Shown here: piece after piece, positions 26,225 through 34,919 of the stretch
Position numbering within the stretch: the first letter of the stretch is position 1
Layout: every line of letters begins with the position of its first letter
Source of the DNA: Lapidilactobacillus achengensis
GTDB lineage: Bacteria > Bacillota > Bacilli > Lactobacillales > Lactobacillaceae
Direction of reading: 5' to 3'
DNA: 61,569 nt
Assembly: GCF_003946655.1 (NCBI RefSeq)
Contig: NZ_RHOV01000016.1
Location: 1 to 61,569 of the forward strand
The notes under the pieces: generated by a model
Told to the model about the DNA's origin: nothing
The model's input: only the letters and a program-made list of their open reading frames with translations
Databases searched by the model: none
Translations under genes and position numbers: made by a program

Positions 26225-27091
26225 TTATTTGATTTTCGCTAAGCTGGCGCCGAAAATTTGCTCGATGGTCACGGGATCGCGGTGATCGAAGAATTGACTT
26301 TGATGTTGATCTAGGCTGGCCATCGTCGCCATTTCAGCGGCAGACAATTCGAAATCGAAGACCGCCAGATTCTCCGCCATCCGCGCCGGATGGACCGATT
26401 TCGGAATGACCGTGATTTGCCGCTGCAAAAGCCAACGTAAGATGACTTGACCAGTCGTCTTGCCATGAGCCTGAGCGATTTGCGCGATGGTTTCGTTTCT
26501 GAAAATGTCTTGCTTGCCTTCCGCAAAGGGGCTCCAGGCTTCGACACGAACATGTTCTTGCTGATTGAAACGAACATCAGCGATTTGCTGATACCACGGG
26601 TTGACCTCGATTTGATTGACTGCAGGCTGGACCGTGGTGCTCAACTCCAGATTTTTCAATTGATCAGGGTAAAAGTTGGAAACGCCGATCGCGCGGATCT
26701 TGCCAGCGTGGTAAGCCTCCTCCAACGCCCGCCACGCGCCGATCACATCACCATAAGGCTGATGGAGCAAATAAAGATCCAAATAATCTAGACCCAACCG
26801 TTGCAAAGACGCATCAATGCCTTGCTTGGCCCGTTCGTAGGTGAATTCGGAAACCCACAACTTGGAAGTGACGAATACATCTTGACGCGCCAAACCACTT
26901 TTGCGCAAGGCCTGACCAACCGCGGCTTCATTTTGATAAGCGGTGGCCGTGTCCAGCAAGCGATAACCCGCCTGCAACGCTGCCGTCACCGCCGCCTCAC
27001 ATTCGGTGGCGTCGGGAATCTGGAAAACACCAAAGCCCAGTTGCGGCATGGTGACCCCATTATTTAAAGTGACTGTGGGAATTTCAACCAT
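26225..27091 (-). CDS. Aldo/keto reductase B
   Basis: This 288-residue paralogue of reductase A has LLDTATAYQNE (Asp, Tyr), VTSKLW (Lys), LLHQPYGD (His) and VIPKSVHPARMAEN for cofactor binding. It is the first gene on this strand and lies divergent from a LysR gene only about 115 bp away, so LysR control of the reductase pair is likely. AAAGGATG lies about 7 bases before the ATG. A candidate -10 TATAGT on the minus strand lies near 27124-27129. Confidence 0.9.
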   Translation of the reverse strand: MVEIPTVTLNNGVTMPQLGFGVFQIPDATECEAAVTAALQAGYRLLDTATAYQNEAAVGQALRKSGLARQDVFVTSKLWVSEFTYERAKQGIDASLQRLGLDYLDLYLLHQPYGDVIGAWRALEEAYHAGKIRAIGVSNFYPDQLKNLELSTTVQPAVNQIEVNPWYQQIADVRFNQQEHVRVEAWSPFAEGKQDIFRNETIAQIAQAHGKTTGQVILRWLLQRQITVIPKSVHPARMAENLAVFDFELSAAEMATMASLDQHQSQFFDHRDPVTIEQIFGASLAKIK

Positions 27092-27145
27092 TATTAAAAC
27101 ATCCTTTCCATTCGCATGGTCTAACTATACAACCCTAGTTTCCGC

Positions 27146-27191
27146 TTGAAAATTACCAACATTTCATGCTAGTATACAGTCGATGTATACT
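27146..27191 (+). promoter_or_regulatory. lysR promoter with overlapping inverted repeat
   Basis: TTGAAA (27146-27151) and TAGTAT (27170-27175) are 18 bp apart. The inverted repeat AGTATAC, seven bases, GTATACT (27171-27191) covers the -10 box and the likely start site. It is a good candidate for autoregulation, and lies in the shared region with the divergent reductase B gene. Confidence 0.65.
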
Positions 27192-27206
27192 GAGGAGGTT
27201 GACTTG

Positions 27207-28172
27207 ATGCCCTTAGATAATTATTTATTGCAAGAATTAGTTGTTTTCGCCCAGACAGGCACTTTGGCACAAACCGCCGCGCATTTACACGTAACGCAGC
27301 CCACGATTACCCGGGGAATGCAGAAGTTAGAAGCTGACCTAGGTGTACAACTTTTCCACCGTCAGCCCAATCGTCTGACCTTGACCGCAACAGGTCGCTT
27401 GACCGCGCAGTTGGCGGAGAAGTTGTTGCGCGCCCAAGCCCAAGCGGTCACGGAGATTCAGAATTTTGACCGCAGTCAACAAGCGCTGGTGCTGGCTACC
27501 GTCATTCCCGGACCGTTGAATCTGCTGGCGCAATTAGATCAGACCTTGTTGCCGCCGCTAAAAATCAGCCGGGCTTTAGTGACAGCCGATGTGGTCGGTC
27601 AATTGCGCGCCAATGCCGCCACCGTGATCATCTCCAATCAAGCGTTGGCAGCGCCCACGGTCAAGACGGCGCCCACAACTGCAAAAACACCGACCGCAAG
27701 TGCGCCAGATGCAATCGGCGCCACCTATTTAGGCACAGAAAGTCTGGCCGTTAATTTAAATCAATTTATGTATCAAGCCAGCCAAACCACCGTCAGCTTC
27801 GCGGATTTGACGGGGATCAGCTTTCTCGTGTTGACGGAAATTGGACCTTGGCGCCAGATCATCCAACACTATATTCCCCAAGCTAAATTCCTTTATCAAA
27901 AGGAACAAGCGGCCTTAACGGAAATCAGCCGCTACTCCGATTTCCCCTATTTCAGTACCAATTTGTCGCCGCTCGATCCTGCTTTTCAAGAGAAACGATC
28001 CGCGCATGACAGCCGCGTGCAAATTCCCATTAGCGATCCTGCCGCTCAGATGCCGGTCTACGCCAACTACTTGCAGCGAAATCGGGCCCAAGTCAAGCCG
28101 CTACTCGAGCAATTGATCCACTTATGGCCTGATCCAAATAGAACTGCCCCAGAACTCCCCCCACAAGCTTGA
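27207..28172 (+). CDS. LysR family transcriptional regulator
   Basis: This 321-residue regulator has an N-terminal LysR winged helix (LLQELVVFAQTGTLAQTAAHLHVTQPTITRGMQKLE by pattern, about 6-41). Its effector domain is unusual in holding a Thr/Ala/Pro-rich insert at about 148-166 (TVKTAPTTAKTPTASAPD). GAGGAGG lies 8 bases before the ATG at 27207; an upstream ATG at 27183 lies inside the operator and has no ribosome site. It is divergent from the two reductase genes, its most likely targets. Confidence 0.85.
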   Translation: MPLDNYLLQELVVFAQTGTLAQTAAHLHVTQPTITRGMQKLEADLGVQLFHRQPNRLTLTATGRLTAQLAEKLLRAQAQAVTEIQNFDRSQQALVLATVIPGPLNLLAQLDQTLLPPLKISRALVTADVVGQLRANAATVIISNQALAAPTVKTAPTTAKTPTASAPDAIGATYLGTESLAVNLNQFMYQASQTTVSFADLTGISFLVLTEIGPWRQIIQHYIPQAKFLYQKEQAALTEISRYSDFPYFSTNLSPLDPAFQEKRSAHDSRVQIPISDPAAQMPVYANYLQRNRAQVKPLLEQLIHLWPDPNRTAPELPPQA

Positions 28173-28288
28173 CCGCGCGACGCTGACATTGCGGTCAGGC
28201 TAAGAACGGCGCAGCGCTGTCCTATTTCTTTATTTGCCTTAGGAAGTCACCGCATTGTGGTCGCCATAGTTCGCCGATTCCACAAACA

Positions 28289-28331
28289 AGCCCCCAAAAT
28301 CAGATCAAAAATCTGACTTTGGGGGCCTTTT
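28289..28331. terminator. Bidirectional terminator between lysR and the first GGDEF gene
   Basis: AAGCCCCCAAAATCAGAT pairs with ATCTGACTTTGGGGGC across a five-A loop and is followed by TTTT. The flanking genes are convergent. Confidence 0.85.
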
Positions 28332-28411
28332 GATTAGGATCTCACGCTCTGAGTGCGCAGGTGGTGCCAACGTCCAGCCGAATCCCGCCGAACCTAAGCA
28401 AGCACATCCGC

Positions 28412-29545
28412 TTAATTGCTGGTGATCTGATGACGCCCATTCTTCTTGGAATAGTAGAGGTTATGATCGACACGATTGTAGAAATCTAGTGAGGTTTGGT
28501 CGGCCTCACTCACACACGAAATTCCCATCGAAATCGCGATTTTAAGTTTTTGCTTTGCATCCAGCGTAATCGTCATCTGATCAACCGCCGCAAAGATTCG
28601 CTGCGCCAATTGATTGCACTGGGTTAAAGAATACTCAGGCAAGATCAGTACAAATTCCTCGCCACCAGTCCGATAGAATTTGATCTTTGGATCAGCCTCG
28701 TGGATGATCCGTGCAACCGTTTGGACCAGCGCGCGCAACACTTGATCCCCCGCAGCATGACCGTACGTATCATTCACCAGTTTGAAATGGTCAATGTCAA
28801 ACATCATCATCGCCAACGGCCGTTGTTCACTTTGACTCCTAGAAAACAGAGTATGAATGTCCTGACGATACGTCTCATAATTCAATATCCCCGTCAAGGA
28901 ATCATGGCTGGCCAACCGGACTAAATGTGATTTCGTACGACTATCTCGCGACAGCATCGCCGTATAGCTATACATCAACACATCAAAAATCGTCAAGTAA
29001 AGCCATTCCTGAGCGAATGTTGTTAACGAAAGCGCGAATTTCCATTTCATCCAAAGCCATAACAAACCACCAAAAGGAATCGTCACCGCCAAATATGCGA
29101 AGACCTTGTATGGCCAATCGTGAAGTTTCACGCTGACTAAGTTCAAAATCCAGAAGAAAGCCATCAGTGTCAAGGCATGACCCCATGATTGCCAATGGGT
29201 GAATGAGCCATTGAACACCATAAAAATCAGCACACTGGGAAACAGAAAGTAAATGGGAATCCGAATATTCAAAAAGTAAGCGCAAAAGGTTACAGCAATC
29301 AACTCAAAATTCATGAACATCCACGAATTGCTTTGCCCTCGAACCAGTGACTGAAGCGCGAAAACAAAGACGACCATATAAAGCAGGCCATACCAGGTTT
29401 TGCAAGCATCGTCACTGAGCTTCACTTTCCGCTCGTGGAGTAGCGTTGTCAGCCAGCTATAAGAAACTTGAAAAAGTGTCAGAAACCCTAACACGAAAAA
29501 AACACTTGTGGGAAATGGTGGCACTAGCCAGTTGGACCATGTCAT
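28412..29545 (-). CDS. Membrane GGDEF diguanylate cyclase 1
   Basis: This 377-residue protein has about six hydrophobic segments in residues 10-200 and a C-terminal GGDEF domain (about 208-377) with the intact active-site motif GGEEF near residue 293 and FDIDHFKLVNDTYGH upstream. It should convert two GTP to c-di-GMP at the membrane. The usual inhibitory RxxD five residues before GGEEF is absent (DPKI is there instead), so product inhibition is not expected. It is a close paralogue of the gene at 29787-30920, with the same length and order. AGAGG lies 8 bases before the ATG. No phosphodiesterase or PilZ gene is in the window. The roughly 240-bp gap to its partner shows no clear terminator. 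Confidence 0.9.
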   Translation of the reverse strand: MTWSNWLVPPFPTSVFFVLGFLTLFQVSYSWLTTLLHERKVKLSDDACKTWYGLLYMVVFVFALQSLVRGQSNSWMFMNFELIAVTFCAYFLNIRIPIYFLFPSVLIFMVFNGSFTHWQSWGHALTLMAFFWILNLVSVKLHDWPYKVFAYLAVTIPFGGLLWLWMKWKFALSLTTFAQEWLYLTIFDVLMYSYTAMLSRDSRTKSHLVRLASHDSLTGILNYETYRQDIHTLFSRSQSEQRPLAMMMFDIDHFKLVNDTYGHAAGDQVLRALVQTVARIIHEADPKIKFYRTGGEEFVLILPEYSLTQCNQLAQRIFAAVDQMTITLDAKQKLKIAISMGISCVSEADQTSLDFYNRVDHNLYYSKKNGRHQITSN

Positions 29546-29786
29546 AACTTAATCCTCTCAACTCTGACACTTTGATCGGTGCCCACACGAACAAAGCAAT
29601 CAATCGATTTTAGCTATCGAAACAATTAGTATTAACATCCTACCTGAAACAACTTGATTTCTCAATCATTTTGGCTGGTTGATCCGATTCCTAAGCACGC
29701 CCTCATGATCAGCCGTCCGACTCAAACCAACCACAGTCGAAAAACACCAGCAAGGTCCGTGTAAAATGACGAAGCAAAATCGGCGC

Positions 29787-30920
29787 CTAATGACGGGTGA
29801 TCAGCTGGCGCCCTTCGCGTTTCGATTGATAGAGATTGTGATCGACCCGATTATAAAAGTCCAGCGATGTTTGATCATCGGCAACCACCGCCGAAACCCC
29901 CACAGAAATAGTCACTTGGATCAGCCGGCCATCATCAAGCGTGATTGGTAAATGATTGATCACCGTAAAAATTTGGTCAACGATCGCATTCGTCTCCGCT
30001 AAACTGTAGTTAGGGAAGAGGAGATTGAACTCTTCACCACCGGTTCGATAGACTTTGATTGCGGGATCAGCCTGACTGGCAATTCGCGCCACCGTCTTCG
30101 CAAGTTGCTGGAGCACCCGATCACCAGCCAGATGACCATATGTGTCATTGACCTGCTTAAAGTGATCAATATCAAACATCATCATCGCCAACCCTTGCCC
30201 ATTTTCACGGCTTTCGGCAAACAACTGATGCACATCATTACGATAAGCCTCGTAATTCTCAATACCCGTCAAGGCGTCATGGCTGTCGAGACGAGCCAAG
30301 CGCAATTTCGACTGACTGTCGCGGGACAGCATGTCCAAGTAACTATAAAGCAAAATCTCGAAAACAGTCAGATACAACCATTCTTGGGCAAAGGTTTCCC
30401 AAGATAAAGTGAATTTCCATTTCATCCATAACCATAGGGCCCCACCGAACGGCACCGTTACGGCCAAGTATAACGCAAGATTGTAACGACGATCTGCCAG
30501 CTTACGCCGAATCAAATTCAACACCCAGAAAAAGGTCATCAACGTCAGGGCGTGCCCCCAAGATTGCCAATAAATATAGGAGCCATTGAAGGCCATATAG
30601 ACCAACACGATCGGAAACAAGAAATAGACCGGGATTCGAATATTTAAGAAATACGCGCAAAACGTCACCGCAATCAGCTCGAAGTTCATAAACTCCCAAG
30701 AATTACTCTGGCCGACAACCAGCGACTGCAACGCAAAAACAAACACCAGCATGTAGAAAACCCCATACCAAGTGTTAAAGGTATCATCGTTGATTTGGAC
30801 ATGATGATCATGTAGTTGGGTCGTGATCCAGCTATAGGAAACCTGATAAAGCGTTAAAAAACCCAACACAAAGAAAATGCTGGTTGGAAATGGTGGGACC
30901 AGCCAATTAGACCATGTCAT
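29787..30920 (-). CDS. Membrane GGDEF diguanylate cyclase 2
   Basis: This 377-residue paralogue of cyclase 1 starts with nearly the same N-terminus (MTWSNWLVPPFPTS). It has about six membrane segments and a GGDEF domain with GGEEF near residue 294 and FDIDHFKQVNDTYGHLAGD. The RxxD inhibitory site is again missing. The ATG at 30920 has GAAGG 7 bases upstream; a TTG two codons earlier is less likely. It lies directly behind a promoter whose -10 box is covered by a 21-bp inverted repeat, so the pair may be tightly regulated. The duplicated sensors differ in membrane-domain details and could detect related signals. Confidence 0.9.
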   Translation of the reverse strand: MTWSNWLVPPFPTSIFFVLGFLTLYQVSYSWITTQLHDHHVQINDDTFNTWYGVFYMLVFVFALQSLVVGQSNSWEFMNFELIAVTFCAYFLNIRIPVYFLFPIVLVYMAFNGSYIYWQSWGHALTLMTFFWVLNLIRRKLADRRYNLALYLAVTVPFGGALWLWMKWKFTLSWETFAQEWLYLTVFEILLYSYLDMLSRDSQSKLRLARLDSHDALTGIENYEAYRNDVHQLFAESRENGQGLAMMMFDIDHFKQVNDTYGHLAGDRVLQQLAKTVARIASQADPAIKVYRTGGEEFNLLFPNYSLAETNAIVDQIFTVINHLPITLDDGRLIQVTISVGVSAVVADDQTSLDFYNRVDHNLYQSKREGRQLITRH

Positions 30921-30967
30921 TGTCAAACCTTCTTATCTATCGCTCGTTATAATTGGCTTTCCCATGA

Positions 30968-31012
30968 ATAATGAAAGCATTTCATTATGATCGTTCCAAA
31001 ATGAAAACTCAA
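30968..31012 (-). promoter_or_regulatory. Promoter and 21-bp operator of the GGDEF pair
   Basis: On the minus strand TTGAGT (31007-31012) and CATAAT (30984-30989) are 17 bp apart. The inverted repeat ATAATGAAA, GCA, TTTCATTAT (30968-30988), perfect in both 9-bp arms, covers the -10 box. It resembles a CcpA cre site but is one base short of the 14-base consensus and lacks the central CG. Confidence 0.65.
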
Positions 31013-31103
31013 TCATAATTATTTTATACCAATCAAAGGCCTACCACAAACGTTTTGCCATCCTTCATGATGGCGAAGGCAATTTCCTGATCAATCAGCG
31101 CAT

Positions 31104-31136
31104 ACAAAAAGACGTCCGGGTATGGACGTCTTTTTG
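31104..31136. terminator. Terminator after gpmA
   Basis: ACAAAAAGACGTCC pairs perfectly with GGACGTCTTTTTGT around a six-base loop, 27 bp beyond the gpmA stop. Confidence 0.85.
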
Positions 31137-31162
31137 TGATCTATCAGCAAGGGTCGCGATGA

Positions 31163-31855
31163 CTACTTGCCTAATTTAGTCTTAGAAACGATGTTCAACT
31201 TCTCGTCCAAGTCATAAACAACGGGTTCGCCAGTTGCCATTTCCAAGTCCATGATGTCAGCATCAGAAATGTTCTCGATGTACTTGGTCAAGGCGCGTAA
31301 TGAGTTACCATGAGCGGCGATGATCACGTTCTTGCCATCAAGCAATTTAGGCGCGATTTCATCTTCCCAGAAAGGAATGACCCGTTCCAAAGTAACTTTC
31401 AAGTTCTCGCCGCCAGGAATGATTCGAGGATCCAAATCAGCGTAACGACGATCCTTTGCTGCTGAACCTTCATCGTCCGCGGACAATAATGGTGGCAAAG
31501 TATCGTATGAACGACGCCAGATATGGACTTGTTCGTCGCCATATTTCTCAGCGGTTTCTTTCTTATTCAAGCCTTGCAAAGCGCCATAATGACGTTCGTT
31601 CAAACGCCATGTCTTAGTTTCAGGAATCCAGAGTTGTCCAGATTCTTCCAAAGCGTAGTGCAAAGTCTTGATTGCTCGCGTCAAAACAGAAGTGTAAGCT
31701 TGATCGAATTCCAAGCCAGCTTCCTTGATCAAATGACCAGCATTCTTTGCTTCTTCAACACCTTTTTCGCTAAGGTCAACGTCGACCCAACCAGTGAACT
31801 GGTTGCTTAAATTCCATTCGCTTTGACCATGACGGATAAATACTAATTTTGTCAT
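31163..31855 (-). CDS. gpmA: 2,3-bisphosphoglycerate-dependent phosphoglycerate mutase
   Basis: This 230-residue protein is a full-length dPGM, interconverting 3- and 2-phosphoglycerate in glycolysis. It has RHGQSEWN with the phospho-acceptor His9, [35 protein letters not shown] and [10 protein letters not shown] with the second catalytic His. Codon choice is more biased than in neighbouring genes, as expected for a highly expressed glycolytic gene. It is monocistronic, with its own promoter and terminator. Confidence 0.95.
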   Translation of the reverse strand: MTKLVFIRHGQSEWNLSNQFTGWVDVDLSEKGVEEAKNAGHLIKEAGLEFDQAYTSVLTRAIKTLHYALEESGQLWIPETKTWRLNERHYGALQGLNKKETAEKYGDEQVHIWRRSYDTLPPLLSADDEGSAAKDRRYADLDPRIIPGGENLKVTLERVIPFWEDEIAPKLLDGKNVIIAAHGNSLRALTKYIENISDADIMDLEMATGEPVVYDLDEKLNIVSKTKLGK

Positions 31856-31894
31856 TGCATGACAGCCTCATTTCTTATGAATTCTACCTCTTCA

Positions 31895-31923
31895 ATTGTA
31901 TTGGTTTTTATCAGAAAATACAA
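31895..31923 (-). promoter_or_regulatory. gpmA promoter
   Basis: On the minus strand TTGTAT (31918-31923) and TACAAT (31895-31900) are separated by 17 bp, about 40 bp upstream of the gpmA start. Confidence 0.65.
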
Positions 31924-31978
31924 GTGAAATAGCGGACAGTTTTCTGAAAGAGTCGTCCTTCTCTGCTTGCTTGTCATG

Positions 31979-32021
31979 AAAAAAACAACTCCCGGGAAAT
32001 CACTTCATCCCGCGAGCTGTT
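31979..32021 (-). terminator. Terminator after the orphan accessory-Sec-like gene
   Basis: AACAGCTCGCGGGA pairs with TCCCGGGAGTTGTT on the minus strand and is followed by seven T. Confidence 0.8.
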
Positions 32022-32071
32022 ATTCATCTACCTCACTTCAAAGCCGACAAACCTGATCGGTCCTTGCGTCG

Positions 32072-33577
32072 CTACGGTTGGTCTGGACGATCAACCGAGC
32101 CATGGTCAACCACTTGACCGGCCGCTGAAGTGGTTTTGGTCGACGGTGATGCCTGATCTGACGCTGCTGCTGTCTGATCCGGCGCAGGTGCTTGCGACGA
32201 TTTAGGTGTTTCGGTCTCAGTTGGCTGGTCCGACGCCGATTCCAATGGTGATATCACGGTAATGTCCAAATCGATTTCCGTGCGTTGCTCCAAGTATTGC
32301 TTGATTGACGGTTCAGCAACCAGAATGCTCTCGATTCCATGTTTGTGCGCTGCTAGATCGCGCAACCGCGGCGATTGCGGATCTAATTCGCTGATCAACG
32401 GAATGACCTCTAGCCCTTGATCCTGGGCGGCGATCAAGGTGTCATAGAGGACACTATCAATTGAAACAATGACCACACTATTGGGCTGGAGCACATGATT
32501 TTCGAACCACCATTCAATCAGATCCAGATCACTATCGAAAATTGCCATCAACACATTCGTCGGTCCGAAAATTTGAATATAGGGCTCGCCGCTGAGATAA
32601 CTCTTCGAAATCGCCAACGAGCCATCGGTACGGTAGAAATTCTCGCGGATCACTTTCTGTGCGTCATCGATCGCGTAATATTGCGTCGCCGAGATCACGC
32701 CAGCGGCATCGAACAAATCGCGACTGAGCAACGCATTATTCAAGTAATGGCGCACCGTAAACAGATTACCGTTCTCGCGATAATCGATCACCATGTTCAA
32801 GACACCTTGAGTATCATAAACTTTCTTATCATTGTCTTCAGCAACGACCTTGAATCCTGGAGCAAAAGTCAGTTCATTCGCCTTTTGGCCAGATGTTTGT
32901 TCACGATCTTGCAGATCATGAAACAGGTTGAAGAGCTTCGTCTTAGGCACAACCAGCCCGTTCTTCTGATAGGCCGCCCAAGTCGGCGTTAACAAATCGT
33001 CATAATCGATCGTCACATTGGTGGGAACGATTTGATGGGTCGCAAACAACTGCTTGAGCCGCTGTAAAGAGCGCCGTTGAATCACAGTCGGTTGATGGAT
33101 CAACCCATTATTCAGCAACAAGTATGGTCGCGCCGCATCGAAATGGATCTCATTGGCCATCTTATCCGTGCCATACCAATGTTTCAGCTTATCATTCAAG
33201 GTTTGAAGACTTTGTTCCAGCCCTTGAACCTGCTCGGGGTCGATCTGGGGCGCCGCTTCATGCCGATTGGGCCGCGTTAATTGGCGCAAGTCGTATTTTG
33301 CAACACTTCGCGCCTCCAGCAACTCATCACGTAAGGACTCGGCCAACTGATCACGCTGTTGATCCAAGGCATGTAATTGCGTCTCCGTTCGAGTCCAGTC
33401 AATCGTCGTCGCTGTGGGTTCTGGCGCCGGAATCGTTTCCGCTGCCGCTTTCGGCTCAGTCTGCGTGCGTTCGGTATAGTTGATTGGTGGCACCTTGGGA
33501 TGATTGCCATCATGGTTATCAGCTTCTGGCGTTGGCTTTACTTGTTCCGGTTGACGTTTCCGTTTAAAAATCGACAT
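32072..33577 (-). CDS. Uncharacterised protein resembling the N-terminal part of accessory-Sec glycosyltransferases
   Basis: This 501-residue protein is not confidently recognised. Residues about 1-60 and 455-501 are charged or Pro/Thr/Gln-rich and probably disordered; about 60-130 is helical. The middle (about 215-400) has short beta units with the rhythm xYDxxGxL...YxxNGxL...LFDAAGVI...FYRTDGSL. That rhythm is familiar from the beta-meander of GtfA/GtfB-type proteins that glycosylate serine-rich adhesins. No UDP-sugar-binding glycosyltransferase C-terminus is visible, and no secA2 or asp genes are nearby. GGGGAGG precedes the ATG. It has its own terminator. A chaperone or degenerate transferase role is possible but unproven. 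Confidence 0.5.
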   Translation of the reverse strand: MSIFKRKRQPEQVKPTPEADNHDGNHPKVPPINYTERTQTEPKAAAETIPAPEPTATTIDWTRTETQLHALDQQRDQLAESLRDELLEARSVAKYDLRQLTRPNRHEAAPQIDPEQVQGLEQSLQTLNDKLKHWYGTDKMANEIHFDAARPYLLLNNGLIHQPTVIQRRSLQRLKQLFATHQIVPTNVTIDYDDLLTPTWAAYQKNGLVVPKTKLFNLFHDLQDREQTSGQKANELTFAPGFKVVAEDNDKKVYDTQGVLNMVIDYRENGNLFTVRHYLNNALLSRDLFDAAGVISATQYYAIDDAQKVIRENFYRTDGSLAISKSYLSGEPYIQIFGPTNVLMAIFDSDLDLIEWWFENHVLQPNSVVIVSIDSVLYDTLIAAQDQGLEVIPLISELDPQSPRLRDLAAHKHGIESILVAEPSIKQYLEQRTEIDLDITVISPLESASDQPTETETPKSSQAPAPDQTAAASDQASPSTKTTSAAGQVVDHGSVDRPDQP

Positions 33578-33775
33578 TGGGCTGGTCCTCCCCTAAAAAA
33601 GACTTATATCATTGATTTTATCACTAAATGCGATAATACGATAGGTGGAGTTATTCAACGAGCAAGTGCAAGCACTCGACCGTTGCCAATTACAACGGGT
33701 ATAATGGTATCATTATTTTAAATTATGCGTTCATTGATGAAACCATTTTTACAATCAAGAAAGGAACCCACCTTA

Positions 33776-34726
33776 ATGAAACCAGTCATTTATTCATTCA
33801 CCAATTTCAAGCCCGACCAAGTGGCGCAACTGCAGGACAGCGCTCCGCAGTTCGAAATCGTTCTGGCCCAAGATTCACCTTTGATTCCCCAGGATCGTCT
33901 ACTTGGGGTCATCGGCTGGAAGAAGGAACTAAGTCAGACACTGTTGGCCGCGCCTCACCTAAAGTGGATCCAATCGATCTCTGCTGGTGTGGACTATTTG
34001 CCCTGGTCGGAAATCAATTCACGTCACATCCTTGTCAGCAACGGTAGTGGCATTCACGCTCAAGTCATCACCGAACACGTGCTGGCAATCATTCTCAGCT
34101 ATGAGCGCGGTTTATTTGGCTATGCGCGGGCGCAACGTGAACATCAATGGTTGACCAATGAGTTCGAGCCTGACGATGTCGCCGGTAAAAGTTTGTTGAT
34201 TTTCGGTGCCGGTCACATTGGTCAGCGATTGGCGCAACAGGCTACTGCGCTGGGACTTCATGTCTCTGGCGTGAATACTCGTGGTGAGGCGCGGCCCAAC
34301 TTTGAAGCAATGTATACTTTATCTACCGTCACTTCGGCAATCGCCAGTTTCGATTTCGTCGTCAACATCATGCCTTTGACAGCCGCGACGACGGGCTATT
34401 TCAACCAAGCTTTCTTCAGCCAAATGGCTCCTCGGGCTGTTTTCATTAATGTCGGTCGTGGACCATCCGTGGTGATCAACGACTTGGCGGTGGCTTTACA
34501 AGCAGGTCAACTTAGCTTTGCCTCAGCGGATGTTTTTGAAACCGAACCTTTGCCTAGTTCGAGTCAGCTTTGGGATTTGCCCAACTTTTTGATCACCCCA
34601 CACATCGCCGGTCAGGTTCCACATTTCCGCCAAAAGTTATTTGCCATCGTGCAGCCAAACTTGGCTAGTTTCGCCGCAACAGGACAGCTGAGCGTTAATC
34701 AAGTCGATCCTCGTCAAGGCTATTGA
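33776..34726 (+). CDS. D-isomer-specific 2-hydroxyacid dehydrogenase
   Basis: This 316-residue NAD-dependent enzyme has a Rossmann motif GAGHIGQRLAQQA near 139-151, the substrate-binding Arg in NVGRGPSV, a Glu in ETEPLP and the catalytic His in ITPHIAGQ near 283. It probably reduces a 2-keto acid to the D-hydroxy acid. The ATG at 33776 is chosen because AAAGGA lies about 10 bases upstream; an ATG 17 codons earlier has no such site. It is monocistronic. Low similarity of the N-terminus to D-lactate dehydrogenases argues against that exact role. Confidence 0.85.
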   Translation: MKPVIYSFTNFKPDQVAQLQDSAPQFEIVLAQDSPLIPQDRLLGVIGWKKELSQTLLAAPHLKWIQSISAGVDYLPWSEINSRHILVSNGSGIHAQVITEHVLAIILSYERGLFGYARAQREHQWLTNEFEPDDVAGKSLLIFGAGHIGQRLAQQATALGLHVSGVNTRGEARPNFEAMYTLSTVTSAIASFDFVVNIMPLTAATTGYFNQAFFSQMAPRAVFINVGRGPSVVINDLAVALQAGQLSFASADVFETEPLPSSSQLWDLPNFLITPHIAGQVPHFRQKLFAIVQPNLASFAATGQLSVNQVDPRQGY

Positions 34727-34780
34727 CCCAGCGACACCAAGTTCAGGCGTCTCGGTGTCAAATGCCGATCATCACGATGC

Positions 34781-34818
34781 AAAAAGCCACCTATCTCACT
34801 AGCGATAGGTGACTTTTT
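34781..34818. terminator. Bidirectional terminator between the two dehydrogenase genes
   Basis: AAAAAGCCACCTATC pairs with GATAGGTGACTTTTTT around a short loop; the flanking genes converge on it. Confidence 0.85.
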
Positions 34819-34919
34819 TATAACTCTAATTAGTGTTGATTTGGTTTAACCTTAGGCAATTGGCACGCTAGGGAACGGGTAATCCTGCAATCACGGCCAC
34901 TTATTCTCGTCAAATCAGC

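Noticed and set aside
30968-30988. CcpA cre site
   Set aside because: The repeat is a base short and lacks the central CG of the cre consensus, so I list it only as an unassigned operator.
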